From Emmonsiellopsis sp. PD_33 (lineage: Eukaryota > Ascomycota > Eurotiomycetes > Onygenales > Ajellomycetaceae): 64,000 bases of DNA. The stretch covers positions 186,001 to 250,000 of the forward strand of contig JANTQF010000004.1 in the NCBI GenBank assembly GCA_032988165.1, written 5' to 3'. The notes beneath the pieces were generated by a model that saw only the letters and a program-made list of their open reading frames with translations, had not been told where the DNA came from and made no database searches. The translations under genes were made by a program, and so were the position numbers. Of the stretch, positions 11,251 through 24,163 are shown piece by piece (position 1 is the first letter of the stretch; the number at the start of each line of letters is the position of its first letter).

Positions 11251-12722
11251 AATGAGTAAATACTTTAATGAACATGTAATATAGTATGATCTAAAGATTA
11301 ATGTGAATCAGTATGAACTATATATTATTATTATTAAGTATACTCTTAAGTAGAGATCTATACTTTCTATTATCTTATTAGCAGCAAAACTCTATAATGA
11401 TGATAGCATCTTTATTTCCTCTGATAGCAGTTCATTACTGACAGTTAATTTTATTAGTATATGTGATGTCAGATTTGAGAGTAGCATGAAAGAGGATAAT
11501 TTGAATAGCAAGATAAAAGGAGTTACTAGTGTGATGGCTACTCAGACTGCTACTAAAAATAGTAAAAGTAAAGAGTTAGCTGCTGATAAGAATTGATCTA
11601 TACTCTCTAGCTAGATTGAAAAGAAGAAAGCCCTATTTTCTACTCATTCTTAAAGAGCTGATTACTATTTAGATGGCTCCTAAAAATTAATTTCATTTAC
11701 TAAGAATATCATCTTGTCTTTGCCTGATCCCAATGAATTATAGATCCTTCTTAATGGCTAACTACAGGAAGAAATGCTAACTCAGCTAATCAATGAAGCT
11801 GTATCTGATGCTAAGATAGCTAAAGTATCTGAAATCTAGAAGAAAATCATCCTTTACTGTCTCAGAAAATCTAAAGGTCTTAAGCTCTCTATTAAAATAA
11901 AGAACAAGAAGAACTGTGTTGCTGCAACCCAGACTATCTTTAAGAAAATTATGTGTTAAGAGATCATAGAAATTCAGCTTAAGAATATTATAGCCTACTT
12001 TACTTAATTGTAGTAGACATTCTTTCAAAATCTTTTAGCTGAAGTTTAGTAACATATAATTGAGAAGAAATCTACTAGAGTCTTCTTTATTTAGCTCTCC
12101 CATCATGTTTTGAAATATAACTCTTGGTGGAACCTGGTGTCCATTAGCTATATCAAGTTTTCTATTGGTATTGCAAAGGGTTAGACTGAAGCTATATTCA
12201 ATGATAGAGTAGAGATCAACTGCATGATGAAGAGTATTACCTTAAGTCTTAATTTAATCATTCAGAAAGATACTCTCAAGTTGATTCTTAATACTAATAA
12301 TTAGCATAGTAATATCATTGGAATCTATAAGAATGTTCTGATTTATATTAAATTTATATCTATATCTTAAACCTTCTTCATTCTAGAGTGTGGTTCTCAT
12401 GAGTACATTCTAGGCTATTCCTATGAAAATGTGACTTAATTAGTATGATAGATAGATAATGTAGATGATATCACTATTATAGTTTTCAATCTAAATGATA
12501 AGATCAATCAGGTGTCTTTCCTTAACTATTCTTCAGGAGATTATGGTAATAGACAGCTGAATAATCTTTATAGTAAATGTCAGTCTTTAAACTAGAAGTG
12601 CTGAGTCCAACTGATCTTTATGATGGTGATGATGAGTAAAAAAATGAAGTCAGAGTTAGCTATATTAGTGTAGTGGATGATGAGGTAGAAATTTTACTGT
12701 ATGAGAGTAATAAGGGAGAATT

Positions 12723-12787
12723 CAGTTAATTATAATTTTCTGACCTGAGGCTGATAAATGCCTCCAGTCAATTAAAGGCTACTATTC
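12723..12787 (+). repeat. Internal direct repeat of element C, copy 1
   Basis: About 65 bp beginning CAGTTAATTATAATTTTCTG and ending GCTACTATTC matches 19347-19410 at roughly 50 or more positions, with mostly transition differences. It lies just before the pol relic. Confidence 0.55.
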
Positions 12788-12949
12788 AATTACCTTAGAA
12801 ATCTCTACTATATATTTCTACTATTCTATAATAGTACTTTCAGTTATCCTTGTGTGTTATGTTTCCTTTCTTGCAGTACCCTATCTCTGAAATTTATTGA
12901 GTTTGTAGCATTTAACTGTATGACCTTTCTCTCTATACTTCTACTGAGC

Positions 12950-15900
12950 CTTCTTCTTGATCTTACTATCACCTAATTGTTGCCATGCTATACAAGTAAA
13001 AAGTAGATAAGATTCAGCCTCTCAATATGTTAGTGATAGATGAAGGAATGTCTAATAGGACAGATTGATAGAGAGAGATTTATCAGAAATGATATTAAAA
13101 TAACATCAAACCTATAAAGGATCTACCTTTACCTTATAATCATCTAATCATACCTTATTTCTTAGATTGCCTGCACAGCTCTTGCCTCATGCCTAACAGA
13201 ATAAAAAAGCTTTGAATTGGATTGATCTTGATGCCTCAGAAGTGTGAGCTACTAATTGAGATCCTACTTAGATGAGAGAAGATATTAGTATGAAGCTTTA
13301 GTGATTATGAAAAACTAACTAAAGAGGTCTCTCCACTGATTAAGATTCATACTGTTAAATATGAAGTATGATAGGCCTCTAAGTTTCCTATTCCTTGAAA
13401 ATTACTACTAATAGTTATAGAAATACTTTATAAGTAAGTTAACTCTAATATCTTTAAATATTATTATGATTCATATCAGAATAAATAGTTCCTTGTCAAG
13501 AAGAAGAAGTCTGGGAAATACTGAATTATCAATATCTACATAAATATAAATGCTGTTATGATTTGAGATATCTATATCTCTTTTAGTGCTAATATTTTTG
13601 TAGAAGATTTTACTGAGCAAGTTATTACCAGTATGATGGATTTCTTTTCTAAATATGATCAGATCACTTTGTATGAGAATAGCTATAATATGATTACCTT
13701 TCAAATCCTAATCAGCCTTCTTTGCCAGATAATATTACTATAGGATGCTATAAATTCTATTATTACCTTCTGCCAAATTATAGCTTGCATTCTCTGTTTG
13801 AACATTCCTCACCAGGCAGATAATTTCATGGATAATATTGGTATAAAGGGTCTATAATCTTAGTATAATGATAAAGAGGTCATACTAGGAATTTATCAGT
13901 TTATTTTGAAGTATCTTCAAAACCTAGATTAGACCCTAATCAGCATTGAGCTCTTAAACACATACATCTAGGTTGCAAAATCTGAGTTTAGCTGCTCTAG
14001 CATAATTCTTATTAAATATATTGTTGATGCTAATAGATGCTACCCTGAGGCTACTAAAATTATTAAAATCATTAAATAGCCTGAATCAACTGAGATCTCT
14101 GGAGCTTATACCTTTATTAGTGTTTATATGTATTATTACATCTAGATTCTGAACTTTACCCTCATTTCTAACCCAATCTATTTGCTATTCAAGAAAAATG
14201 CCTTTTTCATCTGGAGACCTAAGCAATTGAATGTCATATTAGTTCTGAAGATAGCACTAATGACTACTTCTACTCTATACTGCATTAATTATTCTGAAGG
14301 TGCTGGAGATATTATAGTTGCAACTAATATCAGCAAGTATGACTGAGGAGGAATGCTGAGTCAGTGAGATGTTGAGAATAAAAAGCTTTATTCCTATTAA
14401 TATGAGAATGGGATTTGGAGCTCAGTAGAAGTAAAGTATGATGTAGGAAAATAAGAATGCTGAGGTATCCTTAAAATATTAAAGAAATACTAATATTATC
14501 TATATAATATTTACTTCATTCTTGAAACTAATATAAAAACTTTAATTGCTCAACTCAACTAGATGGCCACTAATCTTTCTGATGCTCTGATAATCAACTA
14601 GCTTACCTGAATTTAAATATTTGATTTTGATGTTCATTATATTCCTGAATGGATTTATAGTGCTGCTGATGATCTTTCTTGATGATTGCCTACTAATAGT
14701 AAGGTACCTGAGGATCAGAATATTAATGAATTCATTGAGATGAAGCTCAATTATATTAGTGTGGCTTCTACTACTATTCCTGACTTTGATGTTCCTGATG
14801 ATGTAGATAGTGAAGAATCCTGTGTTCTTTTATCATCTTATTCTAACTGCAGTGAATTGATAGTTAAATATCTCATTACTTTGAAGTGGCCTAATGATAT
14901 CCCTTGCAAGATTTTCTCAAAATAGTGTAAGTATGCACTGAATTATATGATGCATAAGTAGCATCTATTTTACTAGTTAAATAAAGAAATTCTACTGAGA
15001 TGTATGATGGATGATCTGAATGAGTAAAAGGAAATTATTACTTAAATATATGATAAGTCTAGCTATAAAGACTGTGAGACAATTAATTATAAGGTCTCTT
15101 AGTGATATTAGTGGGAAGGTCTATTTACTGAGGTCAAGGCATATTGCAAGAAATGCTGTGAGTATCAGTTTTAAGAAAGTAATTACCTCAAGGAACTACT
15201 GTACCTAACTCACTACAACTATCTATAGAATAAGTAGTATATTGATGTTGTCAAGTTTTCAAAGAACCAGAGGAAATTGTGTGTGATTATTACTTGAAAT
15301 GACCTTACTGACTGGGTTGAAGGCTAGCCCCTTACTCATACTAAAGTAGAATATATAGCCCAGTTCATTTATAAGGATATTATATACTAATATAGCTGTT
15401 TCTGGGAAATGATTTGTAATAGCAGGCTGGAAAATTAGAAGTAGACTAGGATTCTCACTGCTAAGTATCATATCAAGTAAATAATGATTTTACTGTATAA
15501 TGTGAAAGTAAATAATATGATTAAATGTAGCTACTACCCTATTTCAGATGCACTAGTAAAGCTTGCTGTAGATAGAAGGAATTAGATTAATCATTTCCAT
15601 TTAACACTGTGAGTAAATTGTATCTTTATTTAATAATCAACAGGTAAAATATCATTCTATCTATAATATAATTATGATGCTATCCTCCCTATTGAGCTCA
15701 AAGTTCTGATGTGGTAAATATTTTCATAGCACACAGTTTACTCTTATGCCAACTTGATATACATGCAAATTTAACAGTTGGAGAAACAGGATGAGAACTT
15801 GGAGGAGGTGGCCTTTCACCTGTAGTATATATGAGAGAAAAATTGAGATCTATTTGATGAAATCAAGTGATTAGTGTGTGATTTAGTTTAGGTATGAGAT

Positions 15901-16090
15901 CTTATCCTTTTACATGACACTAAAATAGAGATATCCTATTCTATCAAACTTAACTTCTGATGATTGAGTCTGTATTATGTATGAGAAGTAAACTATAAGA
16001 AAGATACTTATTATCTTGAAGAACTAGATAGCACACTATTTTACAACATCACTGTAGGTAACTAGATAAAGAAATTTTACCTTTATGATG
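12950..16090 (+). pseudogene. Element C pol relic (RT, RNase H, integrase)
   Basis: RT landmarks are the palm stretch around 13606-13680 (DFTEQVITSMMDFF, corresponding to the first catalytic Asp region) and 13825-13851 (FMDNIGIKG), which corresponds to the usual F-V-D-D-I-G motif with the second Asp changed to Asn. The RNase H is recognisable around 14300-14480 (WSSVEVKYDVGK region) and the connection FDFDVHYIPEW near 14620-14655. Downstream frames to about 16090 have the length and position of integrase, but I recognise no clear catalytic triad there. Stops occur every few dozen codons. Domain order RT-RH-IN makes it Ty3/gypsy rather than copia. Confidence 0.65.
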
Positions 16091-16619
16091 ATTAAATACT
16101 GGTAGTGTTAGATAATATAGATCTAGTGGAGAATAGTGGTGAGAAGGAAGAAGATGTAAGTAGAGGAGAGAATACTTTGTAGTCTCTAATTTCTCATAAT
16201 AAAAGTTTTGTGGTTATTATCTGACTACTATATTCATTTCTGACTGCTGTGTTTATTTCCTTATTCTATTCATTCTTTCTTTATTTCCTTTATTTAGCTG
16301 TATCTACTTGTCAGTTTATTTTCTTTATTAGTTGTCTCTTTATGATTCAAATGCTAATATAAGTAGCATATTAGAATCTAAATGTATCTTCACATTTCTT
16401 TATGATTTTCTTTATTTCTTTTATAATAGTATGCCTATCTTGTTCTCTTATTTTGTCAGCTACAGCCATCTTTTGCATCTTATGTTTGAAAAATCATAAG
16501 AGTATGCTTTACTCTGTATTCTCCTCAGCTTTTCTTTTATCATTATTATAGATATCTCAGCCTTGCCTTCAAACCAACTTGCATGACATATAATAATACT
16601 GTATCTATAATTTCATTTA

Positions 16620-19330
16620 CTACCTTTCTACAAAATGTTAAACTGCTGAAATCTATATGTCCTAGCCCTGAAGCCTACTAATTTCTTTGCCTTAATTGAA
16701 CATGGGAAAAGAAGGCTGTCAACTATCAAGAAGATTTAAGAGTATATTAATACTCTTAATAAGTGTGTAGCTCTATACTATTAGGTCCAGTATGAGATTA
16801 CTGATCTGATCATGAGTAGGCATGAAGATAGGAAGAAGGAGGTAGCTGTATATTTTGAATGAATGAAGGAAAATAGAGCCTGACAGACAGTAATATCTGA
16901 AGCTGACTTCTACTATTAGACAGTGAAGATCTATTATGTGGTAGAGACTGTCAGGGTTCATTGAAACTATACCTGAAAGGGGTATAAAACTTGTATAAAG
17001 TGCTGAGGGAAAGATTTTACTGATGAATTCTAGCTAATATTAAAGAAGAAGAAATAATGCTAGTATATAGTAATCCTCATGAGAAATTATAACTATTTAT
17101 CTGCAGTGAGAAGAATCAATTAAGTAATATAAATTTAGCTATATAAAAATCCTGAGAGAGGCTTAAAGCTTCATAAGAAACTTATACTTTCTGATCTTAA
17201 GACAGCCTTCAGGCCAGATTTTATTAACTCTGAGTTAAATATAGAAGTCATCTATGCTACTGAGCTTTATATTGATTCTGATGGAATTCTTACTGTAGGT
17301 ACTCCACTATTTCTTTCTATATCTATTAACTCTTACTTACTAATCTTCTTATCTTTACTCTCTTAAAATCTTCAGCATCAGCCTCCTCTAGCTTCACTGT
17401 GTGATTCCTATATAACTAGTCAAACATCTCTATCTTCTCCTCATCCTCCTCAGGATAATTACTGTCATTTTGAATTAGTTCCCATATCTCCTTCTACTTT
17501 CTCATCTAGTACTTCTTGAAATCCTGGCCCTATTTCACCTACTCCTCACTTATAATATATCTCTAGCTAATCAGTTTCATTAATAGCTATCTCCCTATTT
17601 AATGTTAGCTTCTCCTGTTTTACTAGCCTTTTACTAGAAGAGATAGCAGAGCTTGAGAATCAAGATGCTAACAAGAAGGATCCTAATGTTACTAAAGCTG
17701 TTGAAAAGTATCAGAAGACTAGCTATTATAGATGCATATATTATTAGAATGTCAAGCCTGCCTTAAAAGCTCAGCTTAATAATGTGAAGGAGCTGAATGA
17801 TAGCTAGCTTATCAAGCTTCTGAATTAACTTGTAAAGCTATTATCTTCTTTTTCTTTATGCTATCATCATGCTGTTAATCTTAGGGGGAAAATTAGTTTA
17901 CTAACTTGAAATTTAAACTAGATAGCTTTAACATTCAAGCTTGAGGCTGTCATTAATAGCTGTAGAAATCTTGATTGGATCCACACTACTAATAGCACTT
18001 TTCATTATTTTTGTAAAGAATGCTATCCTGCCTGCCCAGAGGATTTTCTTCAGATATATTACATGAAGTATGCTACTCTCCCTTTTATTACTCTATCAAA
18101 CTGGGTGAGCATGTTGAAGAACCTTGGCCTAGAAAGTATAAATATAAACCTCACACTGAATGACTAGGGTGTAGATGGCTCTTTATCTCTTTCAATTTTC
18201 TTCTGGCTCTGAATGAAGATAGCTGTGGGAACTGTGCTCATTACATATAATATACTCAGAAAGGTGGTAGTGTATGAATGGAATATATACTTATTTCATC
18301 AGCAAAAGGATTAGAAGTTACTGGGATGGCTCTGCATGATACTTCATGAAATTGTCTAGTAGATAATTTACTAGGACCTGATTTATTATATCTAATATAT
18401 TACTCTTTATCTGGATCATTAGATGAGACTCATCTCCTACCCTTATTATGTCAAGTTTATTAAAAAGGGGGATAGTATGTTTTTCTAGCATATTAATATT
18501 AATATTCAGTGCCTTGCTGAGGAGAATCACAGTATGAATATAATTCAAGAATCTATTAGTATAATAAATGAGAATCATACAAACTATATGACTATAGTCT
18601 CTAGCATGCATTGCTGTGTCTCTGAGTGAAATTACTAACTTTATAGAAGAAGGTTTCTAGATGATAGAATTATTTAGAATATCTTCTTATAAATACTTAC
18701 TAATTAAAATTTATAGAATTTTAAGATCAGCTGGAAGATCATTTCTTACAAGCAAGAAGATGTGTGAATCACCATACTATACATTTCTCATGAAAGTATG
18801 AGCCTAGCTATAATTAAGTAGAGAATAATACTTCTGTGGTTTATTAGAATTCAGAAAGATGATAAGTCTTTAGAAGTTTCAGAGAGTAATATATAAGAAT
18901 AGCTCTTGCAGGCAAATTGAGACCTCATACATGAACTTTTAACATCCTCTAGCCTATCTATTCTGTATGGCAGCATTTCTTATTACTTTTCTACTGCTAT
19001 AGCTGTGATGGGTCTTAATGTACTTTCTGAAGCTTTAGTTAGATATTAATAATAAGATGATTCTCTAGTCTAAAGAGAGCAGTAGATTCTTTTTAATCTG
19101 ATGTTTAATTAGTCAGCTAAGAATTACATTCTGATCTGATGTAAGAGAGCTGTGGAGGCTGTAGTTCATACCTTTATAACTATAATAAATGCTGAGAAAT
19201 AGCTGTTTAGTCAGTAAAGTTTCTTTTACTATTATTATAATAACATTCCTCTTAATTCTATTATTGGTGACTGTGTAGCTGCAGAAGAAGATGCCATTAA
19301 GATCTTAGTCTATAATTATAAGGAGATAGA
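16620..19330 (+). pseudogene. Unassigned additional relic ORF of element C
   Basis: Between the pol relic and the 3' polypurine tract there is about 2.7 kb that reads as one long relic frame if TAG, TGA and TAA are ignored. It has a basic N-terminal stretch (about 16690-17060), a Ser/Pro-rich stretch (about 17330-17600), a Lys/Glu-rich helical stretch (about 17630-17800), then hydrophobic or mixed sequence to 19300. I do not recognise the family. It may be an extra element-encoded protein, an envelope-like or accessory ORF, or part of another transposon caught inside C. Codon decay looks the same as in the pol region. Confidence 0.4.
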
Positions 19331-19346
19331 TATCAGCTAGTTAATC

Positions 19347-19410
19347 CAGTTAATCATAATTTTCTGTCTCAGAGCTAAGAAATGTTTCAGTCAATCAGAG
19401 CCTACTATTC
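19347..19410 (+). repeat. Internal direct repeat of element C, copy 2
   Basis: This is the counterpart of 12723-12787, lying just after the unassigned relic ORF and about 470 bp before the 3' LTR. It begins CAGTTAATCATAATTTTCTG and ends CCTACTATTC. Confidence 0.55.
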
Positions 19411-19878
19411 TGTAGTAGTTATTACCCTTATTATTACTAATATATATTTATTTTTCTCACTATATTACTTAGCCTACTTCCTCTATGCTGTGATTTCCCT
19501 GCATCTTTCTTATTTCTTTTATTTTCTATGCTTAGTGTTTATCTTCCTTGTGGGGTCTACTTTCCTTTTTATACTCACTCATCTATATATATCTTGCCCT
19601 GTACCTTCTGCTGCTGATTTTACCTGCTATATTTTCTTTCTCTTTGCTCTCTATTTTTCCTCTATGTCTCTTTCATCTTCATCTTTCACATTGCTCACCT
19701 CAATCTTTATTTGCTACTTATTGCTGGCTACCCTACTTTTCCTCATAATGGGATCATAAATCTTATCATATATAAAATCATTAGCATAAAGCTATATGCT
19801 CACAGAGCTGCTGTTCTCACTGCAATGCTGAGTCATTCTTCTATTCACTAGGTTGATGAATTAGGGGGAGGGGAGATA

Positions 19879-20197
19879 TGTGATGGGGATTTACTGTTGG
19901 ATTAGATTAATTTTTTATCAAGACTTTCACTGCTAAGTGCACTATGAAGATAGGCATTTTCCTTTTATAGTAAGACTCCATCTATTTGTTTGTGGATTTT
20001 TCTCATGCATGTGTATGCTTCTTTGAGATAGATTTTTTGTTTCTTTTGTATGTTACCTTATCATTCTATTACTATGTTATTTTGTACTATAGATTGCCAA
20101 TACATTTCTCTGCTTTGATATTGATATTAATTCTTTTCTTGTGTTTGCTACTGCCCTGTTCAGTGCTGCCTGACATGCACACTTCATCCCCACTTCA
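19879..20197 (+). repeat. 3' LTR of element C
   Basis: It starts TGTGATGGGGAT, directly after a purine tract, and ends CCCCACTTCA. It aligns with the split 5' LTR at 3702-3713 plus 9288-9594. Length is about 319 bp. The flanking CTAT matches the base group before 3702. Confidence 0.8.
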
Positions 20198-21570
20198 CTA
20201 TATAAAATATACTTTAAGACTGTAATTGATATCATATTAAAATATGAAAATAATAAAAAAATGGTCTCTTGAGGGAGTATATAAGTCCCAGTGAAAACAA
20301 ATGAATTTAAAAGTAAATAATAAGAGGTAGGGCAAGACTTAGAGAGTCTGCAGATACATTACTATCATATATTTACTACTAATATAATTTAACATTTATT
20401 ATGCCTTTGAATGTTACTGCTGTTTTTTGTAGATGCATATAAGTTGAGCATTCATCTCATCCTCACTATGTAATTGAATAGTATGATGTTGCAGGGCATA
20501 TTATGTGAGTAGATAGTATCTAAGGTTAAGACATTCTTAAAGATTAATAGTGCAGCATATGATGATATATGTACATTGTTGGAGAGGGAAATAATAAGGT
20601 ATGAGCTTCTGAGTTTAAATTTATGAAGGAAGTAAAGTAAGGGGAAACTACTACTAATATTCAAGTATGTGTATGAGAATTATCCTCAGATATTTCAAAA
20701 TATCCTATTAGTAGTTAGAAATAATTGCCTGAATGTTATGGCCTAGTAGTACAAGAACAACTAGAGATAATATGAGTTATAAAGGAATGAGAGATTACTT
20801 GATAGCATTATAACTATTAATGAAAGTAATGATTACATATTAGTGAATAGTTAACCAGAGGATTAGAATAGTATTATCAACCTTTAAAGATAAGAGGAGG
20901 ATTTGAAGGAGAGAGTTCCAACAAGATAATATGCCTAGCAGGTAATGATATATAATCTTAAAATAGATTTGATAGTAATGTGTCTGATGGATGATTTAAT
21001 ATCAGAGACAGATAGTAAGAAGACTTGAAAAGGAAATAATTTAAACTGTGTACTATTAAGTCTTCCCTGTGAACTCATTGAAAGGGAGCTTTCAATAACC
21101 TATAGTTAGTATAAAATATGGTATCTGGGCTTTGATTAGTTTAATCCAGTGCAGATATGCAGTGAACATTCTTTTTAAATAATAATGAAAGAGATGGATG
21201 CTTATAACTGGGAATGATATAAGTTCTATATTACTAGTAAGATAGAATAAATTGTCTTAAAGTTAGGTTTTTAGATATATATATTACAATTTATTATTAA
21301 TAGTTATCAGTCAAAGAAGACTAACTTAAACTTACTAGTGAAAAGAGATACTCCTATCTACTGCTAATTAATGAATGAGATGTTATATGTAATTCTTTAT
21401 TTATCTTCTTATTTACTTAAATGTAAATTTTACTCTACAGGTAAAATTCATTAGCACTTCTCACATCTAAATTCTTCTTTTATGCTTACTGTTGCACCCA
21501 ATCAAACATTAATATTATATAAGAACCTTAGGTACTAGTAAGTATGAACTCCTTGCTCAGCTCTATATAC

Positions 21571-21812
21571 AGTGCTTAGCTTAAGCTCAGTTCTAGCTTA
21601 AGCTGAGGACTCTATACTTGAAATTTACTAACTAAAATATAATAGGCACTTACTATAATAAATTCTTATTCTATAATCATATCATCTAGTCTTATATAAG
21701 TCTCAACTACACCCTCATGTTCTATACAGTTCTTAGCTTAAGCTAGAGCTAAGTTTAAGCTAAGTATTATTTGCCTGGGCATCACTATATCAGCTCTAGC
21801 TTAAGCTGAGGA
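21571..21812. repeat. Second cluster of palindromic AGCTTAAGCT repeats
   Basis: About five copies occur: near 21575, 21594, 21732, 21752 and 21796. Several carry the longer form TTAGCTTAAGCTGAGGAC. They share the core and the trailing GAGGA with the cluster at 2260-2450. Confidence 0.65.
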
Positions 21813-23839
21813 CTATCTGCCACAACATACTGAATGCAAGATAATAAGTCCCAAATAAGAGTAAAATGGGTTTATAAGTCTGAAAACATCCTGGAGTGAA
21901 CACAGCTGATGCCCAGAAGAATGATTTCTAAGCTAATTAGAGAATAGTAGTATCTTCATCTCCTCATGAAGAGACTAATTATAATTAAAATATTATAAAG
22001 AATTAATTAGTATTATTATCATCAGAGCCTTCTAGTATAAGTCTGAGTCAGTAGGATGAATCTCAGCAGCCTGATGAACAAATTAATTAGAGATATGATT
22101 TACAGCCTATTCAGAGGATACTAGTATCTTCTCCCCCTTATCTTAGCTAATAAATTGATTCTCAAAGCAATATCATTAATCCAGATCTATTAGAGGTTCA
22201 GATTGATTATTTCAATATATTCTTTTAATATTATATTAATCTCTATTGATATTTAGATATTTAAGAACCATCAGCAAGACATTTATAAGCATCACAATTA
22301 ATGATAAGTAATAGTAGCTTTTCACCCACAGATGTCTGAGTTCATTAATCATCAACAAAATTGTTTGGTGCAGAGCTTTGAGAGTTGTGAGAGCCATAAT
22401 ACTGAGGTTAATATAGAGAAGTTTTATAAGTTAGAATAATAAATTTATTATAATAACACAGTAAGTATGATTCATTTTTCTACCTTTCTCAGCTATGCAA
22501 TGAATACTAACTATTAGAAACTACTAAATAGGATCTTTCTAATAATGATTTTAACCTAAATGTGGAGAGAGATTAGAAGAGGCATAGAACTAATAGTACT
22601 CTAACTCCAGATACCTTTAAAAATGGAATTAATAGTTTGAAAAGTGAGGATAGATCAGATCTTGATCTAGCTTCAGGGCCATACTATGAGCTTGTAGGTA
22701 GTAATGTTGTCTGGGACTTAGAGTAAATGAAGATTACAAGATAGAGCAAGGCAGATTGTTCAGTAACAAATAGAAGGATTTTAAATATAATAAAGAACCT
22801 CTTGACTATATGGCTATTCACTGAGGTTAACTGAGAACACAAGATTGATGTGTGCCTAACACTATAGCTATTAATAGTTGGTAAGAACCATACAAATCAC
22901 CTTGTCATGAATACTTAACTATTTACTAGGGATCATGATAATTAGAATAAAAGTGAGTTTAAGTTAGAGCTTAATAATGAGGATAGTGTATTTAAGATTC
23001 TGTTACTAGAAGAGGCAAGAAAGATATATATATGATACCCTAAATTGAAGTTTTCTGATATAAATAAAAGGCTATTTAACATGTAATAGATTATTGATGA
23101 TGTAGGTACCTAATGAGGCTATTTCAATACTAAATTTTAAGAGATAGTAGATGTATATTACTTTACTGAACTGAGTAATCTAAGAGGACAGATTATATAG
23201 TTATTAAGAGATGATAACTTTATAGTGGTATCTGAGGAAGGAAAGGTATATATCATATTAGTAGAGCCTAAGATGATGAATGCTTGAATTAACTTGATGA
23301 TATATAGAATGTAAAGGGTTATTTTCTATCTGATATTATTATATGAGATATAGTCAAGTATTTCTTTGGCTGAAGAGTATTTAAACTTGATGTTAACACT
23401 CTGATGGTAAAATGATTTAATTTAATTCTAGCTAGAGTAGTAGTAGTAATGGTAGGTGGGATATACCATGTAATAATAGAGTATGAAGAGATAGAGATGT
23501 ATAAGGTATTTAAGATAGAGGCTTTTCAGAGTGAGTATAAGATGTTACTTACTGAATACAATATTAATTAGTGCTAACATACAGTGCAGAGATATACAAA
23601 TAAATGTATAATATATGGTGTAAATAGAGGAAGCTGCAGAAGATGAAGGTTGTAGAGATCTTATAAAAGAAAGTGATAAAGGTAGTAGAAAGAAAGATAA
23701 TAATTGAGGAGGAAAAAACACAATTTATTAAAAGTACTTTTATTAATTTAATTGAAGATTTTGAGGATATTAAGTAATAGTAGTTATTATATTTATAGGT
23801 TGCAAATGTCAATCATATTAATATAATCATGAGTTTACT

Positions 23840-23945
23840 ATTCTTAGCTTAAGCTGAGAAGAGTGTGGCAATATAATATTAACTATTCTTAACTTAAGCT
23901 GAGGAGAGTGTGCATTAACTGTTCTTAGCTTAAGCTGAGAATAAT
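23840..23945 (+). repeat. Three palindromic repeats in tandem at ~38-bp spacing
   Basis: Copies of TTCTTARCTTAAGCTGAG lie near 23841, 23881 and 23919, each followed by GAGAGTGTG or a close variant. They run directly into the 18-bp array. Confidence 0.65.
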
Positions 23946-24163
23946 GTATCAATTGAGGAGAGAGTATCAATTAAGAATGTTATGCTAATAGAGGATAGTA
24001 TGCTAATTAAGAAAAGTATGTCAATTCAGGATGATATGCTAATTGAGGAAAGTATGTCAATTAAGGATAGTGTGTAAATTAAAGATAGTGTGTCAATGGA
24101 GGATGATGTGTTAATAGAGGATAGTGTGTTAATTAAGGAAATTACATCAATTAGAGGATGTAT
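23946..24163 (+). repeat. 18-bp tandem array, about 12 units, hexapeptide-coding
   Basis: Units such as GCTAATTGAGGAAAGTAT and GTCAATTAAGGATAGTGT repeat with an exact 18-bp period. Because 18 is a multiple of three, one frame gives a six-residue repeat of the type S-M-L-I-E-D, with only one stop (TAA near 24075). It may be the remains of a repetitive coding segment. Confidence 0.65.

Larger units (their letters stand above)
3702..20197 (+). mobile_element. Element C: large Ty3/gypsy LTR retrotransposon, interrupted by element A
   Basis: The 5' LTR starts TGTGRTRGGGAT at 3702, is broken at 3713 by element A, and resumes at 9288. The 3' LTR is 19879-20197 and starts TGTGATGGGGAT, so the two LTRs align across the break. 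A purine-rich tract (AGGGGGAGGGGAGATA) lies immediately before the 3' LTR, as expected for a plus-strand element. The bases CTAT precede the 5' LTR and follow the 3' LTR, a 4-5 bp target-site duplication. Without element A the unit is about 10.9 kb. Internally it has relics of gag, reverse transcriptase, RNase H and integrase, then about 2.7 kb of an additional relic frame. All frames carry many stops, so the element is dead. Confidence 0.8.

Noticed and set aside
16620..19330. Extra ORF of element C as a LINE or Helitron protein
   Set aside because: I could not identify RT, endonuclease or helicase motifs in any frame, so no family is assigned.
19382..19759. Open frame of 125 codons rich in hydrophobic residues, like a membrane protein
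   Set aside because: It lies in the T-rich non-coding end of element C, between the relic ORF and the polypurine tract. Composition alone (TTT, CTT, ATT codons) produces the hydrophobicity.
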